Positions 1 to 10,900 of a DNA stretch of 53,866 bases are shown here, piece after piece. Source of the stretch: a virus; IMG/VR virus record IMGVR_UViG_3300024908_000010, positions 1-53,866 of that record. The stretch is one strand, 5' to 3'. Positions within the stretch are counted from its first letter, which is position 1, and each line of letters begins with the position of its first letter. A model generated the notes under the pieces. The model did not search any database and had not been told where the DNA came from. It saw only the letters and a program-made list of their open reading frames with translations. A program made the position numbers and the translations under genes.

Positions 1-1
1 A

Positions 2-493
2 TCTGGTGCTGTTCAAGTTAAAAAAGAAACGCTTGAATTAAAGCAACTGATGCATAACATTATTGAAGATGCGCAATTTGAAGCTGAATCAAAGAACATG
101 AAATTAAAGATGTCTCTAGATCAAAACCACCTATTACAAGGGCAGCCTGATTTACTGTACCGCGCGATTGAGAATGTAGTTCGCAACGCGATTAAATATG
201 GTCCTGATAATAGTGTGATTAATATCGATTGCAGCAAACATAACGACAATCAGAAAATTAAAATTACGGTAACAGATCAAGGTGCTGGAGTCGATGCGCT
301 CGAGTTAGAAGATATATTCAAACCGTTTGTTAGGGGTAGTTCTGGTAGCCAGACAGTTGGTCACGGTGTTGGATTGGCGATTACCAAACAAGTGATTGAG
401 GCTCATAGTGGGCAGGTGATTGCGAAAAACATCACACCTCAGGGATTTTGTGTTGAAATCTCACTACCATATAACGGCTTATCCCTCAGCTAA
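2..493 (+). CDS. Sensor histidine kinase, C-terminal ATPase part (5' end outside window)
   Basis: Host gene cut by the window edge; the reading frame is open from base 2, with no start codon needed. What remains is the HATPase_c domain of a two-component sensor kinase, which binds ATP and phosphorylates a dimerisation histidine upstream. Visible motifs in order are the N box (ENVVRNAIKYG), the G1 box (DQGAGV), the F box (PFVRGS) and the G2 box (GHGVGLAI). The order and spacing match EnvZ/CpxA-type kinases. Sensor and dimerisation regions are missing, so the signal cannot be guessed. It lies outside the prophage, about 220 bases before attL. Confidence 0.9.
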   Translation, partial: SGAVQVKKETLELKQLMHNIIEDAQFEAESKNMKLKMSLDQNHLLQGQPDLLYRAIENVVRNAIKYGPDNSVINIDCSKHNDNQKIKITVTDQGAGVDALELEDIFKPFVRGSSGSQTVGHGVGLAITKQVIEAHSGQVIAKNITPQGFCVEISLPYNGLSLS

Positions 494-680
494 TAAAGTA
501 AATTAGACCACGTCAATCAACACGCACAAACTAAATTGTTGCAGGTTAGGTAGAACACCTAGCACTCTTTTCGCTCTCACTATGTGAGACATGAGCATTT
601 CTTAATGCTCACGAATTTAGCAAACAAGCCTACTCGCTTGAACATCTCACTAAAGTACATTAAAAAATTAGCAAAAAAAA

Positions 681-713
681 AGCATTAAAATCAACAGGAT
701 TGATTTTAATGCT
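681..713 (-). terminator. Original terminator of the tRNA-Leu gene, possibly bidirectional
   Basis: A perfect 14-bp stem (AGCATTAAAATCAA at 681-694 with TTGATTTTAATGCT at 700-713) has a 5-base loop. On the minus strand it is followed by a run of nine T; on the plus strand by TTTT. It lies two bases outside attL. Before integration it would have stood directly after the tRNA-Leu gene, so it is very likely that gene's terminator, now about 53 kb away. Confidence 0.8.
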
Positions 714-714
714 T

Positions 715-733
715 TTTGGTGCGAAAGGAGAGA
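715..733. other. attL core
   Basis: The 19-base sequence TTTGGTGCGAAAGGAGAGA is repeated exactly at 53740-53758, where it is the 3' end of tRNA-Leu including the encoded CCA. A tyrosine integrase gene lies beside the other copy. Together these define the left attachment site of the prophage. Confidence 0.93.
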
Positions 734-977
734 AACGTACATCCTTATTTGGTAGTTCTTACAGAGGTAGTAGTTAGATTAATTGTTAGAATAAAATTAA
801 TGGTACGAGTGCAACTTCGAGCACCTCGATTATTTTAAAGCGCTTTATTTCGCCATAAATTAACCTATGAATTAACTATAAACCATTTTTATGCAAATAA
901 ATACACACACTCAACCAATGAGATTATTATATCGCATGGATAAAGTGATTGTGTTTTCTCTTTGGTGCATGCTTGCG

Positions 978-1709
978 CTAGTAACTAAAATTAGTTTTTG
1001 CGTCTTTACCTCTGTAAAGTATTGCGGCTTCATCAAAAGCTTTGGCGGCTTGAATCGGGTCTTTGTAGCTACCTAAATCAATCACATTCTTAATGCCGTT
1101 TTTGGTGATAGTGATTGCCGCTCTATAAGTCAATGTTCTCATTTTAGGATTATCATTTATCCTAACTCCTCTATATCCAGTTTTGTTTCTTAGCGAATGA
1201 ATAGTTACTGGCTGGACATTGCCAAGCTTTTGCCATGACTGGTTACGTTTTATATGGCTTATTTTTACTTTTGAAACTCCATACATTGACGAAAGCTCTC
1301 TGTTAGTCAATTTTAAATTTCTAATTTCAGTAACTTGTTTTTCTGTAAGCTTGGCATTTATATTTTTAACGCCGTCTGGCAATCTGCCTTTAACAGACGC
1401 ATCATGCATATTTGCTGCGCTATCACCCAAGAAAAGGTGATCTGGATTTATGTTATGTCGTCCAAGTTCTTCATGCTTATGGCAAACATGCAATTCGCCA
1501 TCTATAGGCCCATTGATAAGTTCGTATGCAAATCTGTGTGCAGATACAGTTTTGCCTTTATACCAAAATCCACCATATCCATTGCCAGTTTTTCCACCCT
1601 TCCAAAGCCAAGCGTTTGTATTTGAATCTACGTGAATGTATTTAATAAAGCGTTGAACAGTGTCAGGGTCTATGTGATTTGAAAATCTGGTAATATCTAT
1701 TTCAGCCAT
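978..1709 (-). CDS. HNH homing-type endonuclease with AP2 DNA-binding domain
   Basis: A 243-residue protein with three visible modules. Residues about 30-110 form an HNH_3-type nuclease (WLWKGG, AHRFAYELINGPI, VCHKHEELGRHNINPDHLFLG). Residues about 115-160 form a helix-turn-helix like those after HNH domains (KLTEKQVTEIRNLK, SSMYGVSKVKISHI). Residues about 178-243 form an AP2 domain (GYRGVRIND, DLGSYKDPIQAAKAFDEAA). The order HNH, HTH, AP2 is typical of free-standing phage homing endonucleases that cut DNA and spread by repair. It is the last gene before attL, behind the giant virion gene. A GAGAGG ribosome site lies 5 bases before the ATG. Its target is not evident. Confidence 0.88.
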   Translation of the reverse strand: MAEIDITRFSNHIDPDTVQRFIKYIHVDSNTNAWLWKGGKTGNGYGGFWYKGKTVSAHRFAYELINGPIDGELHVCHKHEELGRHNINPDHLFLGDSAANMHDASVKGRLPDGVKNINAKLTEKQVTEIRNLKLTNRELSSMYGVSKVKISHIKRNQSWQKLGNVQPVTIHSLRNKTGYRGVRINDNPKMRTLTYRAAITITKNGIKNVIDLGSYKDPIQAAKAFDEAAILYRGKDAKTNFSY

Positions 1710-1740
1710 GATTGCCTCTCAACAGGTTAATGGTGGTTAG

Positions 1741-1773
1741 CTATGCAATTGAGCCGCAAACTCTTTTGCATAG
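1741..1773. repeat. Inverted repeat upstream of the HNH-AP2 gene
   Basis: CTATGCAA (1741-1748) and TTGCATAG (1766-1773) form a perfect 8-bp inverted repeat with a 17-base centre that can add GAG/CTC pairs. It sits 32 bases before the HNH start codon. It lacks a T-run, so an operator or mRNA hairpin is more likely than a terminator. Confidence 0.55.
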
Positions 1774-1779
1774 CGCATA

Positions 1780-1890
1780 CTACATCATGTCAATTCGATG
1801 CCAAATATAAGCGCCTACTGTGAATAACAAGAACAAAAAAATAACAAGCCAATGCTCTATTATTTTCCAAATTTCCCATTTAGTTTTCAT
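1780..1890 (-). CDS. Possible 36-residue single-span membrane peptide
   Basis: An open frame of 36 codons begins ATG AAA ACT AAA TGG 20 bases after the stop of the giant virion gene and ends TAG. The product has a charged N-terminus (MKTKWEIWK), one hydrophobic span of about 20 residues (HWLVIFLFLLFTVGAYIW) and a short tail. No clear ribosome-binding site precedes it, so it may be untranslated. Function unknown; no family recognised. Confidence 0.4.
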   Translation of the reverse strand: MKTKWEIWKIIEHWLVIFLFLLFTVGAYIWHRIDMM

Positions 1891-1909
1891 GATTAAAGTT
1901 TACCACTAA

Positions 1910-4900
1910 TTAATTTGATTGCTTATCAAATATATTGATGTATTTATCGTAAATTTTTTTCTCTTCATCTTCAAGCTCATTAATCATTTTAATTTTTTCA
2001 CTAAGCGTTAAGTTTTCATTAAGCTTGATAGCGCCAATAGCATCACGCTTACCGTTAGCCATTTTCAACATCCTATCAGACATTTTTGACATTTTAATCA
2101 GCATGCCATTTTCATTTATAAAATCAGCAATAGCCGCTGTATCGTGTGCTTTTTTTGCCAAAGCTAATTGATCTGCAGCCATATCTGCTTCATTTTTTCT
2201 TTCCCAGAAAGCGGAACGTGAATCTGTTACGCCTGTTTCGCGTGCAAACTTACGTGCTATTGGAATGTCTTTAAGGTTCTGCGGAGATACCCCTTGCGCC
2301 CCCTGTTTAACGATATTTGCAGAATCAAAAGCGAACTGCCCCGCGCCACCCGTTAGAGATTTAACCCAGAATTTTAATGTTTCTGGCGATACGTCCACCA
2401 CTCCAGATTTAAAATTACTGCCACCTGTAAAGCTATTAAGCTTTTCAGATACGCCATCATATAAACTACCCTGCGTACCTCGATTCATTAACTGTGAATC
2501 TGGCGTGGCAGGGTTCCATTTTTTAGGTGTTATTGGTCGACCAAAGCTATCCTCATTTACGCCTGGTGCTAACGCCATCTTTGGTAATGTTGGCAGTAGC
2601 TGGAATAAACCATTTTCGCCTTCCATTGGGTTCCCAACTGGCGAGAAGTTTGCAAACAAACTAGATGCAACACGATTGCCAAGCTTGCCATAGTTAGCGC
2701 CATCTTGCGTAGCATCTGCCATGACATTACCTAAAGACCAAAATACACGGTAGCCATAAGGCAGCGTCAATGTAAATTGCGTGCCGAACATATCAAACAC
2801 AATGTTACCGTCCTTGATATAGTCTGGCGTTTTATTCCACTTATCTTTATCTTCATCATCGCCATTCAGCGCCATCATTGCCATTGTGAAGGCCATAGCC
2901 GTCATGCCGCCAGCAAGCGCTTGAGCTTGGCGTTTGTATGGTGATTCCATTAATGCTTCTTGAATTAACTTAGTGCCTTGTACGGCTGGATTAAAGAACA
3001 GGTAGAGCGCACCTGCTGCGTTTGATTGCTCACCTTTACGGTTGAAGTTCATCAAGTTTTTTGCTTGTGCCGCAGACCTGCCCTTGCTTATGCCGTTTTC
3101 GGTTAATGTTTTATAAGTCGCTACACGTAAAGCGTTTTCAGTAATGGCGTTAATACTTTCCATCAGTTTCAAAAAGTGCCCAATAATCGGTATCTTTTTA
3201 AAGCCTGCTGAACCCGCTTTTAAACTCGCCATTGTATGTGCTGCTTTTGCACTTTTACCGTTAGCAATATTTTTCTCATAAACCGATTTATAAGTCGCTA
3301 AAGCCCCTTGATACTCATTGTAGCTAGATTGAATATCATTGCCTATACGCTCTAAATCACTTAGATATGCGCCACCTGTAGAGCCGCCTTGTGCTCGATA
3401 TTCATTAACTAAAGCAGATGAACCTTTATTTTTAAAGTGCTTAACCAACTCTTTAACAGCCGTTGGATAGTTAGCAAATATTTTTGCAGTAGTTACGCCA
3501 CCTAAATTGCCTGTTAATGTAATCGCGCCTTGAATCGAGTCACGAATCGGGTTGGTAAAAATAAAGTCTGGGCTGTAACCAGTATAGGCTTTTGATAGCC
3601 AGTTATTCACTTCACGGCCTGCCGAAAATATGGCATTCAAATGCTCAACGCCCATGTTTTTATATTCACGCGCTGCAATCTCGTCATTAATTTGCAAGCG
3701 TATCGCATGCCCCCCCACGTAAACCGTCACTTCGTTATCAGCTAATTGTGGTGACGCTTGTAACATCACGCGCACAGGGTCTTTTGTTTGATCAACGCTA
3801 AAGTTTGATTTAGTTTGGCCAAACGCTACTTGTGATTGAATGTACAGCTCGGCTTCTTTTCGCGTGGCGAATGTGGCGGTATCAATACCTTTATTAGCCA
3901 CCACATAAGCTGTTTCTCCTTGCTTTAATACTTGGCGCTTAACGGGCTTATCAATCGTGATAATGTCATCGTTTTTGGCCGCTAATGCAAAGCGAATTAA
4001 TGCTTTTCCTACACGGTTTTTTTCGTCCAATGTAATAGCTGATTCGTGATCGCGCAAAATATTTTCAATAATCGCTTCATCGCGCAACCCATGGCCTAGA
4101 CGTTGTTTGTTTCTAACACGAACATTTAAGCCTTGTCCAGTGCCGGTGGTCGTGCCAGCATCGTCACCGCCCTTAACTGGCACATACATTTCATAAGCGC
4201 TTTCCCAAGCCGCCACCAGTTCGGGAGTCAATAACCCAGAATCGATTTTTATTTTTTTAGTTTGCTCGGTAATTTTGCGCCAATCGTTAGCGATGCTTTT
4301 CAATTCCACAAAGTTTGGCAACTCTTTAAAAGCGTCCATTGCGTCTTGCGCTTCTGCATCGCTTACGCCAAATGCAGTTGCATCTTCTCTGTTCTGCAAC
4401 TGTCTAGCGCGTTTGTTTGCCTCTGGCGCATGTTGCGCTTTTAGAAAATCGCCTATTTGTTCCATGCTTAAATCAGCCGCTTGTGTGCGCTTGATTAACG
4501 GCTCTACTTGGCCTTCTCTAAAGTCCTCTTTACGGGTAGATATACGCCCACTCATGAGCGTTTCCGCTAAGTAAACGTCTGCGGCTTCGTCTAATTCCAA
4601 GCCTTTTTCAACTAGAAAATCTTGCAAAACTTTAAAACGGTTAAACTTATCTTGGCCTATACGTTGAATCTTTTGCGCTGTGGTTTCGGCTGGTATTTCG
4701 TTGTTTAAATTGCCTTGCGATGAAGTGCGACTAAAACGAATATCAGGATTAGTAGGGTTGAAGTCGCCGTTGTTGCCGAACCATGCTTTGAATTGTGGTG
4801 TTTCAGTTTGAGGCGTGCTGCGTGAGTAGAACGTGCCTCTTAAGCTGTCTGCCAGTCCGCGATTCTGTAACTCGCGCACATACGTGCCCAGTATTTCACT

Positions 4901-7900
4901 CCTTCTTTCGCGGCTCTTTTCGCGTAGAAAGGTATTGTAGAAAGCTGCTCTCTTTGCCGTGCGGATTCCTGCGCGATAAGGATTGCTCGTTTCAGTGGCG
5001 TTGACGGTAGCATCTTGTGAACTTCCATCAACAATTCGTGATCCACTGTCGCCATCTGTTCTGGCGTAATAGTCGGATAACACGCGCTCAAAATCATCAT
5101 TGGTGAATTGCTCACCATTGATGGTTGTAAAGTCTTGTGTTGTTGGGTCAAAGATGACATTTTTAAGTTCTGGTAAATTAGTAATTGCACCGTGATAAAC
5201 AGTATAAATCAGTTCTTTAATGTTGTGTGCATCGTCACCTGTTTTCCAGTTGATTTTACGCACTGATTCGCCAAATTCTTTTGTTTTTTCATCGAATGAA
5301 TAGTACAAATCTGGGTCTGTTTGAGCCACATGAGGCGCAATGTGCTTAGTAGTTCCGTACTTCAATGCACTAGACAGCATATTCTCTGCACGGCGGTAGA
5401 AAGCCTTGGCGGTTAAACCAAGCGGATCACCAATAAACACCTTGTCATTGTTGTATGCATAAGCTGCGGCCAGTGAATAAATACGGCTACCAATATCTGC
5501 GCCTGAACGTAAGCGAGATACGTTAATCCAAACCTCATTGCCCTTTTCATAGATAACGGCTGAGCGATATTTAGCGTTTGGTAAAAACACCTCCCAAGCG
5601 GTATCAGCGCCATCTAGTTTTGTTTGTGACTTACCAAATGGTTCAACACGGAATTGCGTGTTCATATCGCTGGCAATATCAGCTATATCTTTTGCATCAG
5701 ATGGGGCGTTCTCAAAGAAATCTTCGTTTCTAGCAGTGAACTCAAGCGCAGCGGTTAGGAATGTGTCGCCTTCTGCTTTTGATGGTACGCGGTTGTTGCG
5801 GCTGTAATACATATTATTGCTTGAGATAAGGCTAACAACATCCTCGCCCTTAGCATAGCGTGAAGCCATTGAAACAATATCTCTAACATCAACATCAGTC
5901 ATCTCAACATTGAATACCAGTTTTGCGAATGCCTTGATGCCATCAATTAAGCGCTGCCATATTGACCTAACAACAGGTGACATTTCAACATCTTGGTCGC
6001 CACGCTCAGCGATAAAAGCTAAAACTTCACCAGCCATTGCGGTATCGTCAATATCCGGCTGCGATTGTTTAACATCATCCCAAATGCCGCGAATGTACTT
6101 ATTGCCTGCTTTATTTAATGTTTTAACTTGCGTTAGCAATTTAGGGAATAAAGTTTTATCAACTTCATTCAGCATGCTCTCAACCGACATATGCCCGATT
6201 GCTTCATGCGCAAACACTTCTCTTAAGCGCTCCTCACTGTTAATGGCATTGGTATTAATCCATATTTCACCATTTGAATATAGGCCTTCCACGTCATTGA
6301 TTCTTACGCTCAATGCGGCCTGAATGTTTTGTTCGCTAGGTAACTGAGTGACCAACTCTAAGCGCTCAATGAGTAGTTGTTCGCTTCCGTTAATTTCCTC
6401 AATAATGCTTGAAGGAATTGGCAGTTTAGAATGATGGTCAACTAACTTTACCTTAGGTATGCCTTTGTGTGACTTCTGCAACTCATCAATAATTGATTGT
6501 GCTTTTTCTTTGTCCATGCCACGGTATGGGGTGGCATTACTACGGCTAAACATCACCACGTTGCCACTGTCGGTTTCTTTGGTTTTTAACTCGCCAAACA
6601 ACGCATCGAACAATGGATTTATTTCCGCTTGCTCTGCTCTTGTTGGATATGGGTATGGATCTTCAAATGCGCCAAAATCTTTAGCTGCTTGGTTAGCAAT
6701 CTCGTAAACGTCCTCATCTTCAATGTTGGCTAAATAGTCATTAGATCTTCCAGCGTCTTTAGACTTAGCAATTAAATATGCTTCAAACGCTCTCGCAGCC
6801 AACTCTTCTGCGGTACTCCAATAATCATTGGTGCGCGTATTGTCAATTTTAGATGAGCGTGTGTAATAGTCTGATTTGCGAATAGCATCCATCAGATTCT
6901 TAAATGCACTTAGCACTTCTGGCCTGATAGATTCATCCAGCTCAAAGCCCTGCCCTGCTTTGTATGTACGCTTTTGTTGTGGCTTCTGTGTTAGGTATTC
7001 ATTGTCACCACGGGCTTTTGAAAAGTAATTGTCCATGGCATGAAACCACTCATGGCCCAAGCTACCAAACCCATTCACTTTAGTGAGGTTAATCACCACT
7101 TCACCACGTTCAAAATGCGCTGCTGCTGGATTTTTCCCACCTTTGCCACGCGCACCAAAAGCCAAGCCTAAAGTGCCGTTTAATGAGATAGCGCGAGGCG
7201 GTACGCCAATAATGTTCGCAAGATCAAGCAATGCGTCATAAGCATTGTTTAAATCTCTTGGTCGGCGTGATTGCTCTACATAGTTACCAAACTGTACCCC
7301 TCTAAAGCCAAACTCTGCGGCAAACTTCTCAGGTGTTACATCTTGTCCTAAGCGATAGTCAATTCCAACGCGAGGGTTGTTTGTACTTCTGCGCTCTGGG
7401 CGCACGTTTTTACGTTGCTCAAGCAACTGCAACAACTCAGCCTCATTGTCTGCATAATATTGGAACGCCTCTTTAGGTGATTTAAACCCACCTTTAAGGT
7501 CAATATATTTATTTGATGCGACCTTTTTACCAATGACTAAATCGCCAGTGGCGGTAACTCGATAAACGTCCAATTTCGTTTTACGTTCTGTACCTTCTGG
7601 TGCAACTTCAAGCTTAATGCGTAATGCATCTACGGCACTTTGTCGGTCATTGAAATATTCACGCTTGCCATTTGGAAACTCTAGCGCAGTTTTCTTGCCT
7701 GCTTCTGCAACGCCTTTATCAAATGAAGTCCATCCACCAGTAATTTTGTAGCCTTTGGCAGACTTAAACGCTGGATACCCAATTTCACCATACAGATTGA
7801 TTCTGTCGGCAAATTTATTATTTACATTGCTCGCGCTTAATATACCTAATACATCATCAATGCTTTTGCTTCCGTTGATTAGTCCATTTGAAAACTCGCG

Positions 7901-10900
7901 CAAAGCAGTAAGCTCACTTACCCATCTACGTACCTTGCTTGGCATTTTAGGTTTGCTAGGAATTTCATCTCGCATCGCTTTGATTGCAGCAATGGCTTTA
8001 ATATCCATGCCACTAGCAATTAGGTTATCGTAGTCAGGTTCAGGAAAGTGTTTAGATAAAGTAATGTCTTTGGCATCAGCAGGCAATTCATCGCCCATGG
8101 CTTTCTGATAGTTTTTCCAAAGGTCTTTTTTAGCGCCTTCTAGCTTCTCGCCGAAGTCATCAATGCGGCCTACTGGCGCTTGATCTGCCACATCCTCTTC
8201 TGCCGCTTCGTTTGGGGCACCATAAGCATCAGCCACCTCATCAGCCGTGACTTTACCTTCGCGCACATCTTTAATGGTGTCTAGCTTTTCCTTGCCTTTA
8301 ACGCCTGCGGCGGTGAGCGCTTCTGCGGCTTTGGCTACTTCGTCATTTGCTTGACCGTTGCTTGATTGATTGGCTGTATTTTCTGCAACATCCTCGCCAG
8401 TGCTAGCTTCTGTATTTGACTGTTGCTTGATTGGCGCTGAGAACAAATCTTGCGCCCCGGCTGCTGCGGCCTGATCTGCTTCACTGTTTGAACCAGTTAG
8501 AGTGAATGTATCTTGATTGTCATTGCCTGAATTGCGCTTAGCGTCTTTTGCACGCTCGGCATCAGCAACGGCTTGTTTGGCGGTAGTATTGTCGCCTAGT
8601 AGGTCGGTTTTACTGTCTGTTACTTCCGCTTGCTGACTGGCGTTAGTTTGCGTTGTTGTTGTACTTCTTTCGCCGCTTCCAGTATCGCCATTCTCGCGCT
8701 CGGTGTTAATGACGCGAGCCTCTGTAGCAGTTTCTCTTTCCTCGTTTGTGGCTTGTCTGAGTTGCTCATTGATTTCATCCTCTGTTAATAGTTCTGCCGC
8801 CTCTTGAACATCGCTTTCAGCTGTTGCTCCTGCGTCTTGGTAGTATTGATTCGCTTGAGCCTCTTCAACAACTGCATACGGCAATACTGATTCACCGTTT
8901 CGTATTTTTTCCGAAAGGTAATCATACGCCTCTGTTGAATCAAAAGCATCATCATTAGCGCCGTTAGATTCAAGGCGCATGTTGTATGGTAGGTAATCGA
9001 CTAAATCACCTGATTCAATCAAGCCCTTGAGTGAACGGTTAGATGCTTGTTTGAATACTTGGTTATATCCACCAGGCGCAAAGCCTTTTACTTCGCCTGT
9101 AACATCTTGTTTTTCAGATAGCTTAATGCCGCCAATGTCACGTAGGGTTGCTAGTAGCGTCTTAGGTTTGTATTGTTTAGGTGATTTTGGCTTTTGTACT
9201 TTAGATGTTGTAGCACCACTCTCAACGGTTGAGCTTGGGAATTCTTTAACATCATCAAGCAACTGAGCAATAGGCGCATTCAAACGGATTACATCAACAT
9301 CGCCGCCTTTGTTTAATTTAGATAGCCATTGATGATGGCCGTCTAACACATGGTTGTCAGATGAAACCAAGATTGAACGGTCACCGCCTGCATACTTGCT
9401 TGCCTTCTTAACCTTGGCTTCTGAAAACTCTTGCTGTGTTGGTTTAAGTGATGATGCTGGTACCGTTTCTTGCGTGTGGTCCACGCCTCTAGCATTCAAA
9501 AAGTTAACCATCGCGCCACGGTGCTCTGCTTTTACTTGCGGCATTTCTGAGCGTGGAATGTTTAGCGTGCCAGATTCAGGACTGAATGCGGTCCACTCTT
9601 TGTTAATTTTCTCACCAACATGTACGCCTTTTACCTTTTCATCGACACGTTCCGCTGTTGTGTTTACGCTATCGACATTAGTAATGCCACGTAACTTCAA
9701 CTCTTCATCAATTTGGCTAATGACTTTTGCATCAGTGGTCATGCTGCGCATCTTCGGCAAGAAGTCGTCTGTGGCTTGGGCGAATGGACGTGATACTGCA
9801 TCTTCGCCATTAAGTATAGCTATTGCATCGTTCCCTTGTATTCCATTTCCATTAAGTTGATCGCTTCCGCTGCCTTGTGCAGATGCTTCGGTAGAGTTAT
9901 CAATTGGTCCTGTATCGCTCCGTCCTGCAAGCTGATTAGGTAAATCTCCCAAGCTTCCTTGTATGTTATCACTTGAGCCTGTAATGGTTTCGTTAGCCAG
10001 CTCGGTAGTGGCATTAGTCGTATCGCTGACATTCTCATCCCCTAAAATATCGCTTGCTGGTATGGCTTCTGTGGCGCTTTGCACTTCTGCAAGTAAGGCA
10101 TCATCACTGATTGAATTTAACAAGCCTGTTTGTGGCACGGGTATATCAATTGCTTTTTCAGCAAGCGCAATAGCGTCATCAATACTTGCATCGGGATTGG
10201 TAATATTGGCAAGCGCTGTATCTGCCTCGGCTTGTTTAGCGTCAAACTCAACTTGTAGTGTTTCAGCGTCAATGTCGCCTTGAGTGTTACCATCAACACG
10301 GACATTTGAAGTAACTTGCTTAAAAGATCCAGCACCTTGCAACGCGCCGACAACTGCACCTGGCACGCCTGCTGCTGCCGCTTCTAATAACCCTTGTCTG
10401 TTGATTTGTCCAAAGTCTATTTCTTCTCGATTGCCAAATGCGTATTCGCCAGTTTGTACGCCTAATCCTTGGCCACCACCTTCAACATATTCTTGCAAAG
10501 ATTCTTTACCTGCAGTTTTTGCTGCATTAGCAAGGCGATTTACTGATGATGAAACGCCACTATTCCCTCTGGCAATTACGCCTTCCGCACCGCCCTTAGT
10601 AATCTTATTGCCTAGTAGCGTAGTAATACCAGCAATTGCCGCTGCCGTGTATTTAGTGCGTGCGTCACCTTCTGCCTCGCTAAATGCGCCGCCTGCGTTT
10701 ACACCAACGTTCATGGCAATAGCGGCTTGTGTGCCTTTTTCACGGCCATACCTTGCAGCTAGCGTTTTGATTGACTCTGCATTACGCCCAGCATATTTAG
10801 CAGTTAAGTTCGCTGCTGCCTTTTCACTGGCTAGTTTAGTCACGCCTGCACCAACGCCACCACTTGCTAACATAAAGCCAAGTGAAGGGATTGCAACATC

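Larger units (their letters stand above)
494..977. other. Host-prophage junction without a recognised gene
   Basis: Bases 494-714 are host intergenic DNA. They contain a perfect 8-bp hairpin, TGAGCATT/AATGCTCA at 592-611, without a T-run, and the strong hairpin at 681-713. Bases 734-977 belong to the prophage end. They hold a weak GTGC/GCAC hairpin near 812-828 just past the end of the leftward HNH gene. No reading frame here looks coding. Confidence 0.6.

Noticed and set aside
891-1076. Short plus-strand frame beside attL
   Set aside because: It runs antisense into the HNH-AP2 gene end, has no ribosome site and no protein-like pattern beyond a chance hydrophobic run.
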